A stretch of DNA of 64,000 bases from Terriglobales bacterium (GTDB lineage: Bacteria; Acidobacteriota; Terriglobia; Terriglobales; Acidobacteriaceae). Location: positions 1 through 64,000 of the forward strand of contig DATMPC010000058.1 in the NCBI GenBank assembly GCA_035567895.1, written 5' to 3'. Both the position numbers and the translations under genes were made by a program. How positions within the stretch are numbered: the stretch's first letter is position 1; the number at the start of each line of letters is the position of its first letter. Below the pieces are notes generated by a model, which saw only the letters and a program-made list of their open reading frames with translations, was not told the origin of the DNA and did not search any database. Positions 25,939-35,242 of the stretch are shown one piece after another.

Positions 25939-26522
25939 GATCTCTCCCTTGACTGCTGACACGGAAAGCCGGCAATGGCACGAAGTGGTGCAACGCGAGC
26001 AGACAAAATTCGCGGCGGTTAGCGCTGCACAGCAGCAATAAGTGGTTTGACTTTATGCGCCGTGTCGTACCAAAGCTACTGTCAAATCTAGTGGATGTCG
26101 CAACTTAGACCGCGGTACTCGACATACAGTTCGCCAAGACAGGCTCTCCAGGCTTCATACACAACTGCCTGACATCCGCTGTTATTTCCGATAAGGCCAA
26201 CCAGTATGTTGCGCATTGACTGCGATTGTTCTCTATCACTGCGGAGCGCGCAGCCCACGCTAAAACCATCTCGTTCCGAGTTGGTATCGCATGAAGTGAA
26301 GCGAATCCCTGCCTGTCAGAAACTGTACGTACTGACAGTTGTCCGTACGTTCATATCACGCGAAAGTCACAACACCGACAAGGCCATCTTGTGGTGAATA
26401 CCAGCATCGCAAGTCCAGGCTAGGTCGCGAACACCGCACCGGGAACATGGTTGTCCAGAAGCAAAAGGGTCAATGGGAACTCCGCAGTATCCAGCAGAAA
26501 TGGCAGAAGGAGAATGGATCTC
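25939..26522. promoter_or_regulatory. Divergent intergenic region with CTGTCAG-N12-CTGACAG palindrome
   Basis: This gap of about 580 bases separates the receiver/kinase operon from the DcaP-porin operon. It carries a perfect seven-base inverted repeat, CTGTCAG at 26313-26319 and CTGACAG at 26332-26338, about 185 bases before the porin start. Further half-sites are ACTGTCA at about 26081 and CTGACA at about 26167. No gene is supported; several short open frames lack any recognisable feature. Confidence 0.5.
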
Positions 26523-28016
26523 ATGAACGTTCCTTGTACGGTTATTTCGAAATCAGTTAGCTACGCAGCTTTCCTCATTTGTGTATTTGCGGCGTTGTGT
26601 GTGCAGTCAGCTCAAGGACAGTCAAGTGACACGGCCAATTCGGACGTTGTGCAACTGAAGAAACAATTGGCAGAGATGCAAGCGCAAATGGAGCAGTTGA
26701 GAGATCAGGTCAGGACACTTCAGGAAGCGCGTAAGCCTTCAGTTCGGAATGCCACATTTGCAATTCCGGCGGCGACTGAGCCGATGCCTTCGGAAGCCGC
26801 AACGGCGGACGCTGGAGTCACGACCGCGAATGTGGCTGCGGCACCAACGCCGGCCGCAGCTCCGCAAACGGCGTCCACTCCAACGCAGGCGGAACAATCC
26901 CTCGATGTCTATGGTTTCGCAATGGTGGATGCGGGTTACTCCTTCAAGTCGAATGATCCCACCTGGTTCGATGTCGTTCGACCCGGGAAGCTTCCATCCT
27001 TTCCTGGTCAGTTCGGGCAGAACGGCAACACGTATTGGAGCGTACGCCAGAGCCGATTCGGGGTCAAAGGAGTCCAGCCCACACCTTGGGGAGACTTAAA
27101 AGCGGTGTTCGAATTTGACATGTTCGGTGTCGGTAAGGATGCCGGTGTAACTACGATCCGTCCACGTCACTACTACGGCGAGTTAGGCCAGTTCCTGGCT
27201 GGTCAAACCAATAGTGCGTTCATGGATATCGACGTTTTTCCTAACACTGTGGAGTATTGGGGGCCAAACGGAATGGTGTTTCTCCGTAATCCGCAGTTGC
27301 GCTGGATGCCGATCCAGGGAGACACGCATTTGTGGATTGCCCTAGAAGCTCCTGGCCAATCCGGTGATCAAGGCCTTCTTTCAGATCGCGACCCGGTGCA
27401 GAACGTAAAAGCGCGATTCCGATTTCCAGACTTGACTGGACAATACCGGTACAGCGGAAGGTTGGGTTACCTCCAGGGATCAGCGATCTGGCGGAATGTC
27501 AAGCTGGACGATACCTTGGCAGACGCATTCAATCTCAACCAGAGCATAAATGGGTGGGGCTTTAGCCTAAGTTCCTTGGTGAAGGCAAAGAAAGATTCCC
27601 TCCACCTACAGTATACCGTCGGTAACGGAATCGAAAACTATATGAATGACGCCCCCTTCGATGTCGCTCCGATTCCCAATCCCGGAAATCCAACGCGGCC
27701 CATCAAAGGAAAACCTCTGCCCATGTGGAGCATGGTCGCATATCTCGATCACAGTTGGTCAGACAAGTTAACTACCTCGCTCGGGTTTTCGGACTTGCAG
27801 ATCCAGAATACGAGTCTGCAGGCCGCGAACGCGTATCACGAGGGGCAATATTCGAGCATTAACCTGTTGTACGCGGCTTTCAAGAACGTTATGTACGGCG
27901 GCGAATTCCAGTGGGGCCGGCGTACGAACGCCAGAGATGGGTTTAACTCAGAAGACTACAGGTTACAGTTCTCGTTCAAATACACGTTCAACGCCAGAGT
28001 TCTAGGTAGCAAATGA
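26523..28016 (+). CDS. DcaP-like outer-membrane porin
   Basis: About 497 residues. The start at 26523 (MNVPCTVISK) follows AAGGAG and gives a signal peptide ending SAQGQ; in-frame starts further upstream lack a signal. A coiled coil (VVQLKKQLAEMQAQMEQLRDQ, about 35-68, first 20 residues typical of the family) is followed by an Ala/Pro/Thr-rich linker and a barrel starting LDVYGFAMVDAGYSF. SRFGVKGVQPTPWGDLKAVF and FEFDMFG fit the DcaP trimeric porin family, whose known members pass dicarboxylates. It starts an operon with exported glutaminase and another porin, and dicarboxylates such as glutamate or fumarate would suit that setting. Confidence 0.82.
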   Translation: MNVPCTVISKSVSYAAFLICVFAALCVQSAQGQSSDTANSDVVQLKKQLAEMQAQMEQLRDQVRTLQEARKPSVRNATFAIPAATEPMPSEAATADAGVTTANVAAAPTPAAAPQTASTPTQAEQSLDVYGFAMVDAGYSFKSNDPTWFDVVRPGKLPSFPGQFGQNGNTYWSVRQSRFGVKGVQPTPWGDLKAVFEFDMFGVGKDAGVTTIRPRHYYGELGQFLAGQTNSAFMDIDVFPNTVEYWGPNGMVFLRNPQLRWMPIQGDTHLWIALEAPGQSGDQGLLSDRDPVQNVKARFRFPDLTGQYRYSGRLGYLQGSAIWRNVKLDDTLADAFNLNQSINGWGFSLSSLVKAKKDSLHLQYTVGNGIENYMNDAPFDVAPIPNPGNPTRPIKGKPLPMWSMVAYLDHSWSDKLTTSLGFSDLQIQNTSLQAANAYHEGQYSSINLLYAAFKNVMYGGEFQWGRRTNARDGFNSEDYRLQFSFKYTFNARVLGSK

Positions 28017-28046
28017 GGGTGAAATGGTGAAAGAAGGAGTTTAGAG

Positions 28047-29105
28047 ATGAATGTGAAGAAGATTGCGCTAGTAACACTGTTGTCGGTTCTGGCATTGATA
28101 CCAACGAGTATTTTCCCTACCGACGTCGCCGCGCAACGGGCAGTGAGCCCAGTCGCTCCCAGACGTGAGTTAGTCGAATCCGTCGTCAAAGAGGCTTACG
28201 CGAAGTTCAGCACCGATACCAACGGTAAAAATGCCGACTACATTCCGTACCTCGCTCAAGTGGATTCCAAGCTATTCGGAATCGCGGTCGTAACGACCGA
28301 TAACCAGTCCGTAACGATCGGCGACGTGAAGTATTCGTTCTCCATCCAGTCGATTTCCAAGGTCTTTACTCTCGCACTCGCGATGGAGGAACTAGGATCA
28401 GACAAGGTTTTTGAGAAAGTCGGTTCTGAGCCTACCGGCCGTCCGTTTAATTCACCCCTGGCCGTTGTGGATATGCAAACGCATACTGGAAACCCCCTTG
28501 TGAATGCGGGGGCGATTGCAACTACGAGCTTGATTTCTGGTAGCGATGCAACGGCCAAGTGGAACAAGATCCTCGATTTCTATAGCAGAGCAGCAGGAGA
28601 GAAGCTGCAACTGATCGACGAGGTGTACAAATCAGAAGCAGCCACGAACACCGGCAACAAGGCTCTTTCCTACCTGCTCGCAAAATATGATCGAATTTAT
28701 GCCGATCCGTTCGAGTCGGTCGACATCTACACCAAGCAATGCTCCGTCGGCGTGAACGCGCTCCAACTCGCACGCATGGGAGCCATGCTCGCAAATAATG
28801 GCATTAATCCCGCCACTGGTGAACGGGTCATCAAGGCCGAAGACATTCCTCACATTCTCGCCACCATGACTATGGCTGGGCTCTACGACGGTTCCGGCGG
28901 GTGGGCCTGGCATGTGGGCCTACCCGCAAAGAGCGGAGTTGGTGGCGGCATAGTGGCTATCGCCCCTGGCAAGGGCGCCATCGCCGTCTTCGCTCCTCCG
29001 CTCGATGAGGCAGGGAACAGCGTGAAGGCGCAGAAAGTAATTGATTATGTGACGCAGAGACTTAACTACAACCTCTACTCACCCAGTTCTGTGGGGCTCA
29101 AATAA
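28047..29105 (+). CDS. glsA: Glutaminase with signal peptide (exported serine-dependent glutaminase)
   Basis: The 352-residue enzyme hydrolyses glutamine to glutamate and ammonia. The first 30 residues (LVTLLSVLALIPTSIF ... DVAAQ) look like a Sec signal, ahead of ESVVKEAYAKFSTDTNGKNADYI-type family sequence. Catalytic Ser and Lys lie in YSFSIQSISKVFTL; GNPLVNAGAIATTSLI and LPAKSGVGGGIVA complete the pattern. Bacterial glutaminases of this class are usually cytoplasmic and about 305-310 residues, so the extra length is the signal. It is between two porin genes, 30 bases after the first. With asparaginase and aspartase it fits an extracytoplasmic amide-degrading route. Confidence 0.92.
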   Translation: MNVKKIALVTLLSVLALIPTSIFPTDVAAQRAVSPVAPRRELVESVVKEAYAKFSTDTNGKNADYIPYLAQVDSKLFGIAVVTTDNQSVTIGDVKYSFSIQSISKVFTLALAMEELGSDKVFEKVGSEPTGRPFNSPLAVVDMQTHTGNPLVNAGAIATTSLISGSDATAKWNKILDFYSRAAGEKLQLIDEVYKSEAATNTGNKALSYLLAKYDRIYADPFESVDIYTKQCSVGVNALQLARMGAMLANNGINPATGERVIKAEDIPHILATMTMAGLYDGSGGWAWHVGLPAKSGVGGGIVAIAPGKGAIAVFAPPLDEAGNSVKAQKVIDYVTQRLNYNLYSPSSVGLK

Positions 29106-29114
29106 GAGGCGCAT

Positions 29115-29149
29115 GAGCTCTTAGGTCAGTACAGTTGACGCGAGAGCTC
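29115..29149 (+). terminator. Possible weak terminator after glutaminase gene
   Basis: GAGCTCT (29115-29121) pairs with AGAGCTC (29143-29149) around a 21-base loop and is followed by TTTGGG. The stem is short and the loop long, so it may only reduce read-through into the downstream porin gene. Confidence 0.3.
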
Positions 29150-29213
29150 TTTGGGCTCAACGCAGGCTTCTTGGCTGCTCCGTCGACTAGAAGCATGACA
29201 TGAGGATATTCGC

Positions 29214-30791
29214 GTGAAACGAGCTATCTGGAGAGCAGCGTTGAGATTCCTTGTATTGTTACTGGTCGTCGAGAGCTTCTCGAGTGTCGGCATTTGCCAG
29301 GCAACAGCTCTTAACGCCGATAGTTCACCGGCTCCCGAGAAGATTGTCTCTGCAGAAGTACTAAAAGATCTGGATCGTGTGATCGAGCAAAACCGCAAAC
29401 TTGAAACGCAAAACCAAGAACTGATGGAACAAATCGAGTCTTTGCGGCTACTACTTAAAAAGCAGGCGGAACCCGAGGCCGGCACACCGGAGACCCACGA
29501 CGTGCTCGCCAAGAGCCCGGATATCAACGCAGGGGATGCGGCGAGCAATGGACAAGCGAGTGCCGCCGCAAGTGTAGAAACTACTCCACAAGCGCAGAAG
29601 AAATGGGGCACTTATACTCCTAACTTTGGCTTCAAGCTTGCAAATACTGAATATGGGGACCTAAACCTCAGCACTTTTGCCTACGTCCGCTATCTCAACC
29701 AGCGTCTGCTCGCCCCCACTTCTACAAATTCGTTTGGCACTGTCAGTAACATCCAGCAACGTCAAGACGTAGAGCTGAACAAGGTGCAATTCAAGTTTCT
29801 CGGTTGGCTGTTAAGCGAGAAGCTCAGGTACTTCCTTTATGCGTGGACGAACAATGCTGCAATGGGGCGTTCTTTTTACATCGCGCTCGCAGGCTATACA
29901 GGGTTCAATTTCAACAAGCACTTCTCACTGTGGGGAGGCTTAAATGGTCTTCCAGGTACACGCAGCATCGAAGGCAATTTCCCGTTCTGGCTCTCAGTAG
30001 ACGCCCGTGAGAGCGCCGACGAGTTTTTCCGACCTTCATACTCGCAGGGAGTATGGGCAAAGGGAGATATCACCGACAAGCTTCGATACCACGTGATGGT
30101 GGGGAACAATCTAAGCACCCTTGGCGTAAATGCCGCTCAGTTCAACAATAAGTTCAATACTTTTTCCAGCGCTGTGGTGTGGGAGCCCACCACGGGCGAG
30201 TTTGGACCCGGCTTCGGCGATTACGAAGACCATCAGAAATTAGCCACAAGAGTCGGAATACACTTCACGCGAAGCGACGAGAACAAAGAGAGCCAGCCGG
30301 CCACGGATGCATTCGAAAACACTCAGATCCGGCTTACGGATGGAACCATCATCTTTACAGATAATATTTTCGGCCCAGGGGTAACGGTAACTGACGTTCG
30401 CTTGCGCATGAGCACAATCGACGGCGGATTTAAGTACAAAGGCAAGGCGGTGGAAGGCGAGTATTTCATGCGTTGGCTCGACGACTACAAAGGGCCAGGC
30501 ACCTCGATAGTTCCTAATTTCTTCGATCACGGATTCCAGATGCAGACATCCGCGATGGTGGTGCCGAGGACGTGGCAGGTCTATCTCACCGGGTCAAAGA
30601 TTTTTGGAAGTCACGGGGATCCGTGGGACACGCGCCTTGGAACGAACTTCTTCCCATTTAAGAACCGCGTGGTCCGCTGGAATAACGAAGTAATTTATAT
30701 GGCCAAGTCTCCCGTAGGTTACACCGCCATTCCTTTCACACTTGGCGGTAAGGGATGGGCTTTTCACTCGAATTGGGAAATCGCTTTCTGA
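29214..30791 (+). CDS. Outer-membrane porin with N-terminal coiled coil
   Basis: The 525-residue protein starts with GTG after GAGG. It has a signal peptide (FLVLLLVVESFSSVGICQ), a coiled coil (LKDLDRVIEQNRKLETQNQE and on, about 50-85), a linker and a barrel from about 135 (WGTYTPNFGFKLANTEYGDL). GRSFYIALAGYTGF and SFYIALAG-type strands, NLSTLGVNAAQFNNKF and a C-terminal Phe (FHSNWEIAF) support a porin of the OprP/OprO-like kind. It follows the exported glutaminase by about 110 bases and may serve the same substrates. The family cannot be named more precisely by eye. Confidence 0.78.
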   Translation: MKRAIWRAALRFLVLLLVVESFSSVGICQATALNADSSPAPEKIVSAEVLKDLDRVIEQNRKLETQNQELMEQIESLRLLLKKQAEPEAGTPETHDVLAKSPDINAGDAASNGQASAAASVETTPQAQKKWGTYTPNFGFKLANTEYGDLNLSTFAYVRYLNQRLLAPTSTNSFGTVSNIQQRQDVELNKVQFKFLGWLLSEKLRYFLYAWTNNAAMGRSFYIALAGYTGFNFNKHFSLWGGLNGLPGTRSIEGNFPFWLSVDARESADEFFRPSYSQGVWAKGDITDKLRYHVMVGNNLSTLGVNAAQFNNKFNTFSSAVVWEPTTGEFGPGFGDYEDHQKLATRVGIHFTRSDENKESQPATDAFENTQIRLTDGTIIFTDNIFGPGVTVTDVRLRMSTIDGGFKYKGKAVEGEYFMRWLDDYKGPGTSIVPNFFDHGFQMQTSAMVVPRTWQVYLTGSKIFGSHGDPWDTRLGTNFFPFKNRVVRWNNEVIYMAKSPVGYTAIPFTLGGKGWAFHSNWEIAF

Positions 30792-30899
30792 GCGTATTTC
30801 GCAGGCTGAGACGGACTCAAGAATTAACACTACCGAGCCTTTTTAGATAGCGCTAGCTTGGCAGAGAGGAGACCGGCCAGGAAGGCCGTGAGTCAGTAA

Positions 30900-32261
30900 A
30901 TGAATTCGAAACACATAGTCTCCAGAAATATAATTCGCAGTCTGCTGGCATTGCTTTGCTGCGTTCTCTTGGCGCCGGGGGAGATATTTGCATATGGTTC
31001 CTACCAACCGACAACTTCGTCGCAGGCATCATCAACAACGCAACCAGCCGCCAAAATTCCACCAGACCAGTTGGACTCGCTGGTTGCGCCCATTGCTCTC
31101 TATCCGGATCCTATGCTTGCCCAGACTCTGGCAGCGTCAACGTATCCACTCGAACTCATCCAGCTCCAACAGTGGTTAACAAAGAACAAGAGCTTGAAAG
31201 ATAAAGCCCTGCTGGACGCCGTCTCCAAACAGCCCTGGGACCCGGCCGTTCAGGCGATGGCCGCATTGCCTGACGTAGTAAAACGGTTGACGGATGACGT
31301 TCAGTGGACTACTGATTTGGGAAACGCCTTCCTGGCCCAGCAGAGCGAAGTGATGGACGCTGTGCAGCGGATGCGAAAGAAAGCGCAGGATACCGGCAAT
31401 CTTAAGTCAAGCGAACAACAGAAGGTGGAAACAAAGGTTGTCGAGAGCAAACAAATAATCGTGGTGGAGCAGGCGCAGCCGCAAGTGGTGTATGTGCCGT
31501 CCTATAACCCAACAGTGGTGTATGGTCCGCCAGTCTACCCTTATCCCCCAATCTACTATCCACCAGCAGGGTATTACGCAGCAGGAATGGCGATCTCATT
31601 TGGTATTGGGATAGCTATGGGAGCCGCCTGGGGCGGAGGTTGGGGTTGGGGAGCCGGTTGGGGCGGGAACAACGATATTACGATTAACCGCAACAATAGC
31701 TTCAATCGAAACACGAACGTCAGTGGCGGCAATCGCACCAACATCGGTAACGGCAACCGGGGTGGCAATAGCTGGCAGCACAATCCCAGTCATCGCGGTG
31801 GCACGCCTTATGGAGACCGAGGCACGGCTAACAAATTCGGCGGGACGACGCGCGGTGATTCGTTAGCGAATCGCCAATCGAGCGCGCGACAGCAAGTAGG
31901 ACGCCAGCAGGGCAATGTTTCAAATCGGGCGTCAGGAGTCAGCTCAGGGAATCGGGGCGGGGGAGCGGGAGTCAGTGACCGCAGTGCCGGCGGGAGCCGA
32001 GCAGGAGTCAGCGATCGCAGCGCCGGCGGGAGCCGCGGAGGCGGCGGAGGCGCCGACAGCATTGGTAGCCGCGATGTATCTCGAGGTAGCAGCGGCGGCG
32101 GCGGGAACCGAAGCGCATTTGGAGGAGGATCGGGAAGCTACAGCGGTTCAAGTGCCCGTTCCAGCGGCAGCCGTGGCTCTTCCAGTATGGGATCTCGTGG
32201 AGGCGGCGGTGGCGGTTCCCGCGGCGGAGGCGGAGGTCGAGGAGGAGGAAGACGTCGGTGA
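30900..32261 (+). CDS. DUF3300 exported protein with Gly/Ser/Arg-rich tail
   Basis: A 453-residue protein with a signal peptide (SLLALLCCVLLAPGEIFAYG). The DUF3300 domain (about 50-215) reads LVAPIALYPDPMLAQTLAAS, YPLELIQLQQWL, KQPWDPAVQAMAALPDVVKRL. A Tyr/Pro stretch (YVPSYNPTVVYGPPVYPYPP) and one Gly/Ala helix (MAISFGIGIAMGAAWGGG) follow. The last 190 residues are Asn/Gly/Ser/Arg-rich low complexity ending GGGRGGGRRR. DUF3300 is often followed by DUF2950, as here. Function is unknown; the tail suggests an extracellular or wall-bound scaffold. The strongly GC-rich tail opens a long alternative frame that is not a gene. Confidence 0.85.
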   Translation: MNSKHIVSRNIIRSLLALLCCVLLAPGEIFAYGSYQPTTSSQASSTTQPAAKIPPDQLDSLVAPIALYPDPMLAQTLAASTYPLELIQLQQWLTKNKSLKDKALLDAVSKQPWDPAVQAMAALPDVVKRLTDDVQWTTDLGNAFLAQQSEVMDAVQRMRKKAQDTGNLKSSEQQKVETKVVESKQIIVVEQAQPQVVYVPSYNPTVVYGPPVYPYPPIYYPPAGYYAAGMAISFGIGIAMGAAWGGGWGWGAGWGGNNDITINRNNSFNRNTNVSGGNRTNIGNGNRGGNSWQHNPSHRGGTPYGDRGTANKFGGTTRGDSLANRQSSARQQVGRQQGNVSNRASGVSSGNRGGGAGVSDRSAGGSRAGVSDRSAGGSRGGGGGADSIGSRDVSRGSSGGGGNRSAFGGGSGSYSGSSARSSGSRGSSSMGSRGGGGGGSRGGGGGRGGGRRR

Positions 32262-32298
32262 GGACGCAGATTGGAATCACAGTGATAGGAGCGAAGAC

Positions 32299-33294
32299 AT
32301 GAGATCCAAATCCGCGAGTGAAGTTCTATTACGGTGCGCATGGATCGTTGCCGGCATTTTGGCCGCGATCGTTGTCGTATGTTTGTTCACGGGCGTTGGC
32401 ATTTCAGCGCAGTCGGCCAGTGCGGCTACTACTTCGAAAGCCCAGGGGTCGGGTATCGCGAGCTTCGCAACTCCACAGCAGGCGGCAGATGCCCTAGTGA
32501 ATGCAGCCGAGAAATTCGACGTTGGTACTCTCATTGGAATTGTTGGTCCTGCGGATGCGGACCTTATTCTTACCCACGATTTTGTACAAGATCGCCAGCG
32601 AGCCAAAGAGTTCGCAGCCCTGGCGCGTGAGAAGAAAAGTGTGTCAGTAGATCGAGCAACGCAGACCCGCGCGTTCCTATTACTCGGCAAAGACGATTGG
32701 CCTTTCCCGCTGCCAATCGTGAAGAAAAACGACAAATGGTCGTTTGATGCTAAAGCAGGTCGCCACGAACTCCTTGCCCGCCGCATTGGCACAGACGAAC
32801 TCGACGCGATTCAAGTGTGTCGCGGTTACGTAGAAGCACAGTACGAATATGCCCTCAAGCCACGCGAAGGGTATGACGTAAATCAGTTCGCCCAACGCAT
32901 CGTCAGCACTCCGGGAAAACAGGATGGACTGGCTTGGCAAGATCCGGATGGCACCTGGCATGGTCCGGCTGGCGAAAACGTTGCGCGTGCTATCCAAGCA
33001 GGTTATTCCGACGTGAGCGAGCCCTATCATGGCTATTTCTTCAAAACTCTAAAGGGTCAGGGTCAAGCCGCGCCGCTCGGAGCGATGGACTTTGTAGTGA
33101 ACGGCGCGATGATCGGCGGTTTTGCACTGGCGGCAGCTCCAGCCGAATACGGCGAGACAGGAATAATGACTCTTCTGGTCGGCTACGACGGCGTGGTTTA
33201 CCAGAAAGACTTTGGTCCCTCTACCCTCGATCAATTCAAGAAGATGGAACTCTATAACCCTGATAAATCCTGGACGCCAGTACCGGAAGATTAA
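32299..33294 (+). CDS. DUF2950 exported protein
   Basis: A 331-residue protein. The start at 32299 (MRSKSASEV) follows AGGAG at seven bases; the longer frame upstream is only the mirror of the DUF3300 repeat tail. A membrane or signal helix (WIVAGILAAIVVVCLFTGVG) is followed by DUF2950: FATPQQAADALVNAAEKFD, LLLGKDDWPFPLPIVKK, YVEAQYEYALKPREGYDVNQFAQ and GYFFKTLKGQG. The function is unknown. Pairing with DUF3300 is a widespread arrangement, implying joint action in the envelope. An amidohydrolase gene follows 17 bases later. Confidence 0.88.
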   Translation: MRSKSASEVLLRCAWIVAGILAAIVVVCLFTGVGISAQSASAATTSKAQGSGIASFATPQQAADALVNAAEKFDVGTLIGIVGPADADLILTHDFVQDRQRAKEFAALAREKKSVSVDRATQTRAFLLLGKDDWPFPLPIVKKNDKWSFDAKAGRHELLARRIGTDELDAIQVCRGYVEAQYEYALKPREGYDVNQFAQRIVSTPGKQDGLAWQDPDGTWHGPAGENVARAIQAGYSDVSEPYHGYFFKTLKGQGQAAPLGAMDFVVNGAMIGGFALAAAPAEYGETGIMTLLVGYDGVVYQKDFGPSTLDQFKKMELYNPDKSWTPVPED

Positions 33295-33311
33295 CTGAGC
33301 GAAGACAAGGT

Positions 33312-34430
33312 GTGAGGACTCTGTTGAAGAGCGAACAGAATTTTCGGGAGTGTCTCATCTCTCAAGTGACTGTCGCTGTAATCGCGCTGATGTTGCTGTG
33401 CGGCAGCAACGTTAGAGCTCAATCGGCACCAGCCACGCCCACTCAGTTCGAACTGAACGATACGCATTTTCACCTCACCAATTATGTTCAGCAGGGAACT
33501 GACATTCACAAATTTCTCGAGATCATGGGCAACAAGGTTGGGCGCGTCGCATTGTTCGGCATTCCGCTGCAGCAGCAATGGTCTTACCGAGTCGACGGCG
33601 ACCGCGCTCCCACTTACTACTTGAACACGGACGCTCCGCTCTACTACTACTCGTTCACAGACGCATGGATCGCGACGGCTTACAAATCCCTCACACCAGC
33701 CGAGCAGGCCCGCTTCGATCCCATGATTACGGGCTTTAATCCTACGGATATGTATGCCGTGGACCATATCCGCCGCGTGCTTCAGGCTTTTCCAGGCGTC
33801 TTCTCGGGCATCGGAGAGTTCTCGATCCACAAAGAATTCGTGTCAGCAAAAATTGCAGGAGAAGTCGCGAGTCTCCGGGATCCGGCGCTCGACAAGATTC
33901 TTGATTTTTGTGCGGAAGTCGGACTTGTCGTACTCCTGCACAACGACATGGATGTCCCATTCGCTAAGGAAGGCTCTCAGCCCGCGTACTTGGGCGAAAT
34001 GAAGGCCCTTTTCAAGCGGCATCCAAAGACAACCATCATCTGGGCCCACACGGGTATGGGCAGAATAGTCCGCCCGATAAAGAATCATGCCGCGAACATT
34101 GCAGAGATCCTGGCCGATCCCGAGTTCAATCACGTTTACTTTGACATCTCGTGGGATGAGGTCGCCAAGTATATCGTCTCAAGCCCGGAAGCGACCAGGA
34201 CAGCTGTAGACCTGATTAACCGATATCCCGACCGGTTCCTTTTTGGAACAGATGAAGTTGCGCCGCAGGATCAACAAAAGTATCTGAGGGTTTATTACCA
34301 GTACGGTCCGTTGTGGCAGTTGTTGAACAAGGAGGCAAGCACGAAGGTTCGTAAAGAGAACTATGAGCGGATTTTCGACGCCGCACGGCTGAAGGTTAGG
34401 TCGTGGGAACGGGCACAAGCCTCTCACTGA
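33312..34430 (+). CDS. Exported amidohydrolase-2-family metal hydrolase
   Basis: A 372-residue TIM-barrel hydrolase with a GTG start and a signal peptide (AVIALMLLCGSNVRAQ). The metal-binding start DTHFHL (about 49-54), IGEFSIHKEF (about 157), VVLLHNDMDVPF (about 202), IIWAHTGMGR (about 242) and FLFGTDEVAP (about 307) trace the beta-strand ends of the amidohydrolase barrel. The substrate cannot be assigned; members include decarboxylases and lactonases. It lies 17 bases after DUF2950 and probably shares its transcript. Confidence 0.8.
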   Translation: MRTLLKSEQNFRECLISQVTVAVIALMLLCGSNVRAQSAPATPTQFELNDTHFHLTNYVQQGTDIHKFLEIMGNKVGRVALFGIPLQQQWSYRVDGDRAPTYYLNTDAPLYYYSFTDAWIATAYKSLTPAEQARFDPMITGFNPTDMYAVDHIRRVLQAFPGVFSGIGEFSIHKEFVSAKIAGEVASLRDPALDKILDFCAEVGLVVLLHNDMDVPFAKEGSQPAYLGEMKALFKRHPKTTIIWAHTGMGRIVRPIKNHAANIAEILADPEFNHVYFDISWDEVAKYIVSSPEATRTAVDLINRYPDRFLFGTDEVAPQDQQKYLRVYYQYGPLWQLLNKEASTKVRKENYERIFDAARLKVRSWERAQASH

Positions 34431-34585
34431 GGCGCACGTTGCGATGTAAGCGGCCGTCAAGTCCCGCCGGCTCTCGTGCGTCTCCATTGGTAGTGAACAA
34501 CTGCATTTTTTGCCAGTTTTACCATCAATCAGGGGCAGCTACTGTGACCATAGTTTGTGGCAGTCTGCGAGCGTGGGAGTAGGGG

Positions 34586-35221
34586 ATGGGGCGACGGCGA
34601 ATACTGATCCTGGATGACGACGCGCTGACGGTCGAACGGATCCAAAAGATCCTGGAACCGCACTTTGAAGTGGTGGCCAGGGCGGGGGACGGCGATACTC
34701 TGTTTGGCATCGCTCCCAGTCTGAGACCAGACGTAATCCTCGTAGACATCAGAATGGCTGCTCGAGCCGGGTTCCACACGGGGCAAGAGTTAAAGAGCCG
34801 TTTACCCAGCACTAAGTTCATCCTGCTTGCAACTAAGGAAGATACCGACATTGCCAGCGATGCCATGCGGCACTGGGCTTCTGGTTATGTCTTTAAGAAA
34901 TCGGGAGCTTCCGAGTTGATCAAGGCAATCAGGGAAGTGCTAAAAGGGAATTGGTACGTCACACCCAAGCTGGCTCAGCAATTACTCGATCACTTCGTTC
35001 GGGATCCAGGCCCCGAACACACCGCTAAACTTACTCCGCGGCAGCGCGAGGTTCTTCAGCTCCTGGCCACAGGAAAGAACATGAAGGAAGCAGCAGACAT
35101 CTTGCACATCACGCGGAGAACCATCGCCTTCCATAAGTATCGAATCATGGACGAGTTTGGTTTGAGGACCAACTCTGATTTAATGGTCTTCGCGATCCGC
35201 GCGCACGTCATAAGCGCCTAG
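34586..35221 (+). CDS. NarL/FixJ-type response regulator with atypical receiver
   Basis: A 211-residue regulator with ILDDDALTVERI, phospho-Asp in VILVDIRMAARAG, and Lys in GYVFKKSGAS. The usual Pro after the Asp-x-x-Met is replaced by Ala (DIRMAA), and the Thr strand reads FILLATKED. The LuxR-type domain (about 143-205) reads LTPRQREVLQLLATGKNMKEAADILHITRRTIAFHKYR, nearly the same recognition helix as the regulator at 19019-19672. No kinase is adjacent. It is convergent with the M48 protease gene, with 21 bases between. Confidence 0.88.
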   Translation: MGRRRILILDDDALTVERIQKILEPHFEVVARAGDGDTLFGIAPSLRPDVILVDIRMAARAGFHTGQELKSRLPSTKFILLATKEDTDIASDAMRHWASGYVFKKSGASELIKAIREVLKGNWYVTPKLAQQLLDHFVRDPGPEHTAKLTPRQREVLQLLATGKNMKEAADILHITRRTIAFHKYRIMDEFGLRTNSDLMVFAIRAHVISA

Positions 35222-35242
35222 TGATTACAACGGGCGACTAGT

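Noticed and set aside
31915-32298. Upstream part of the frame that leads into DUF2950
   Set aside because: It is the mirror of the Gly-rich DUF3300 tail in another frame; DUF2950 has its own AGGAG and signal helix at 32299.
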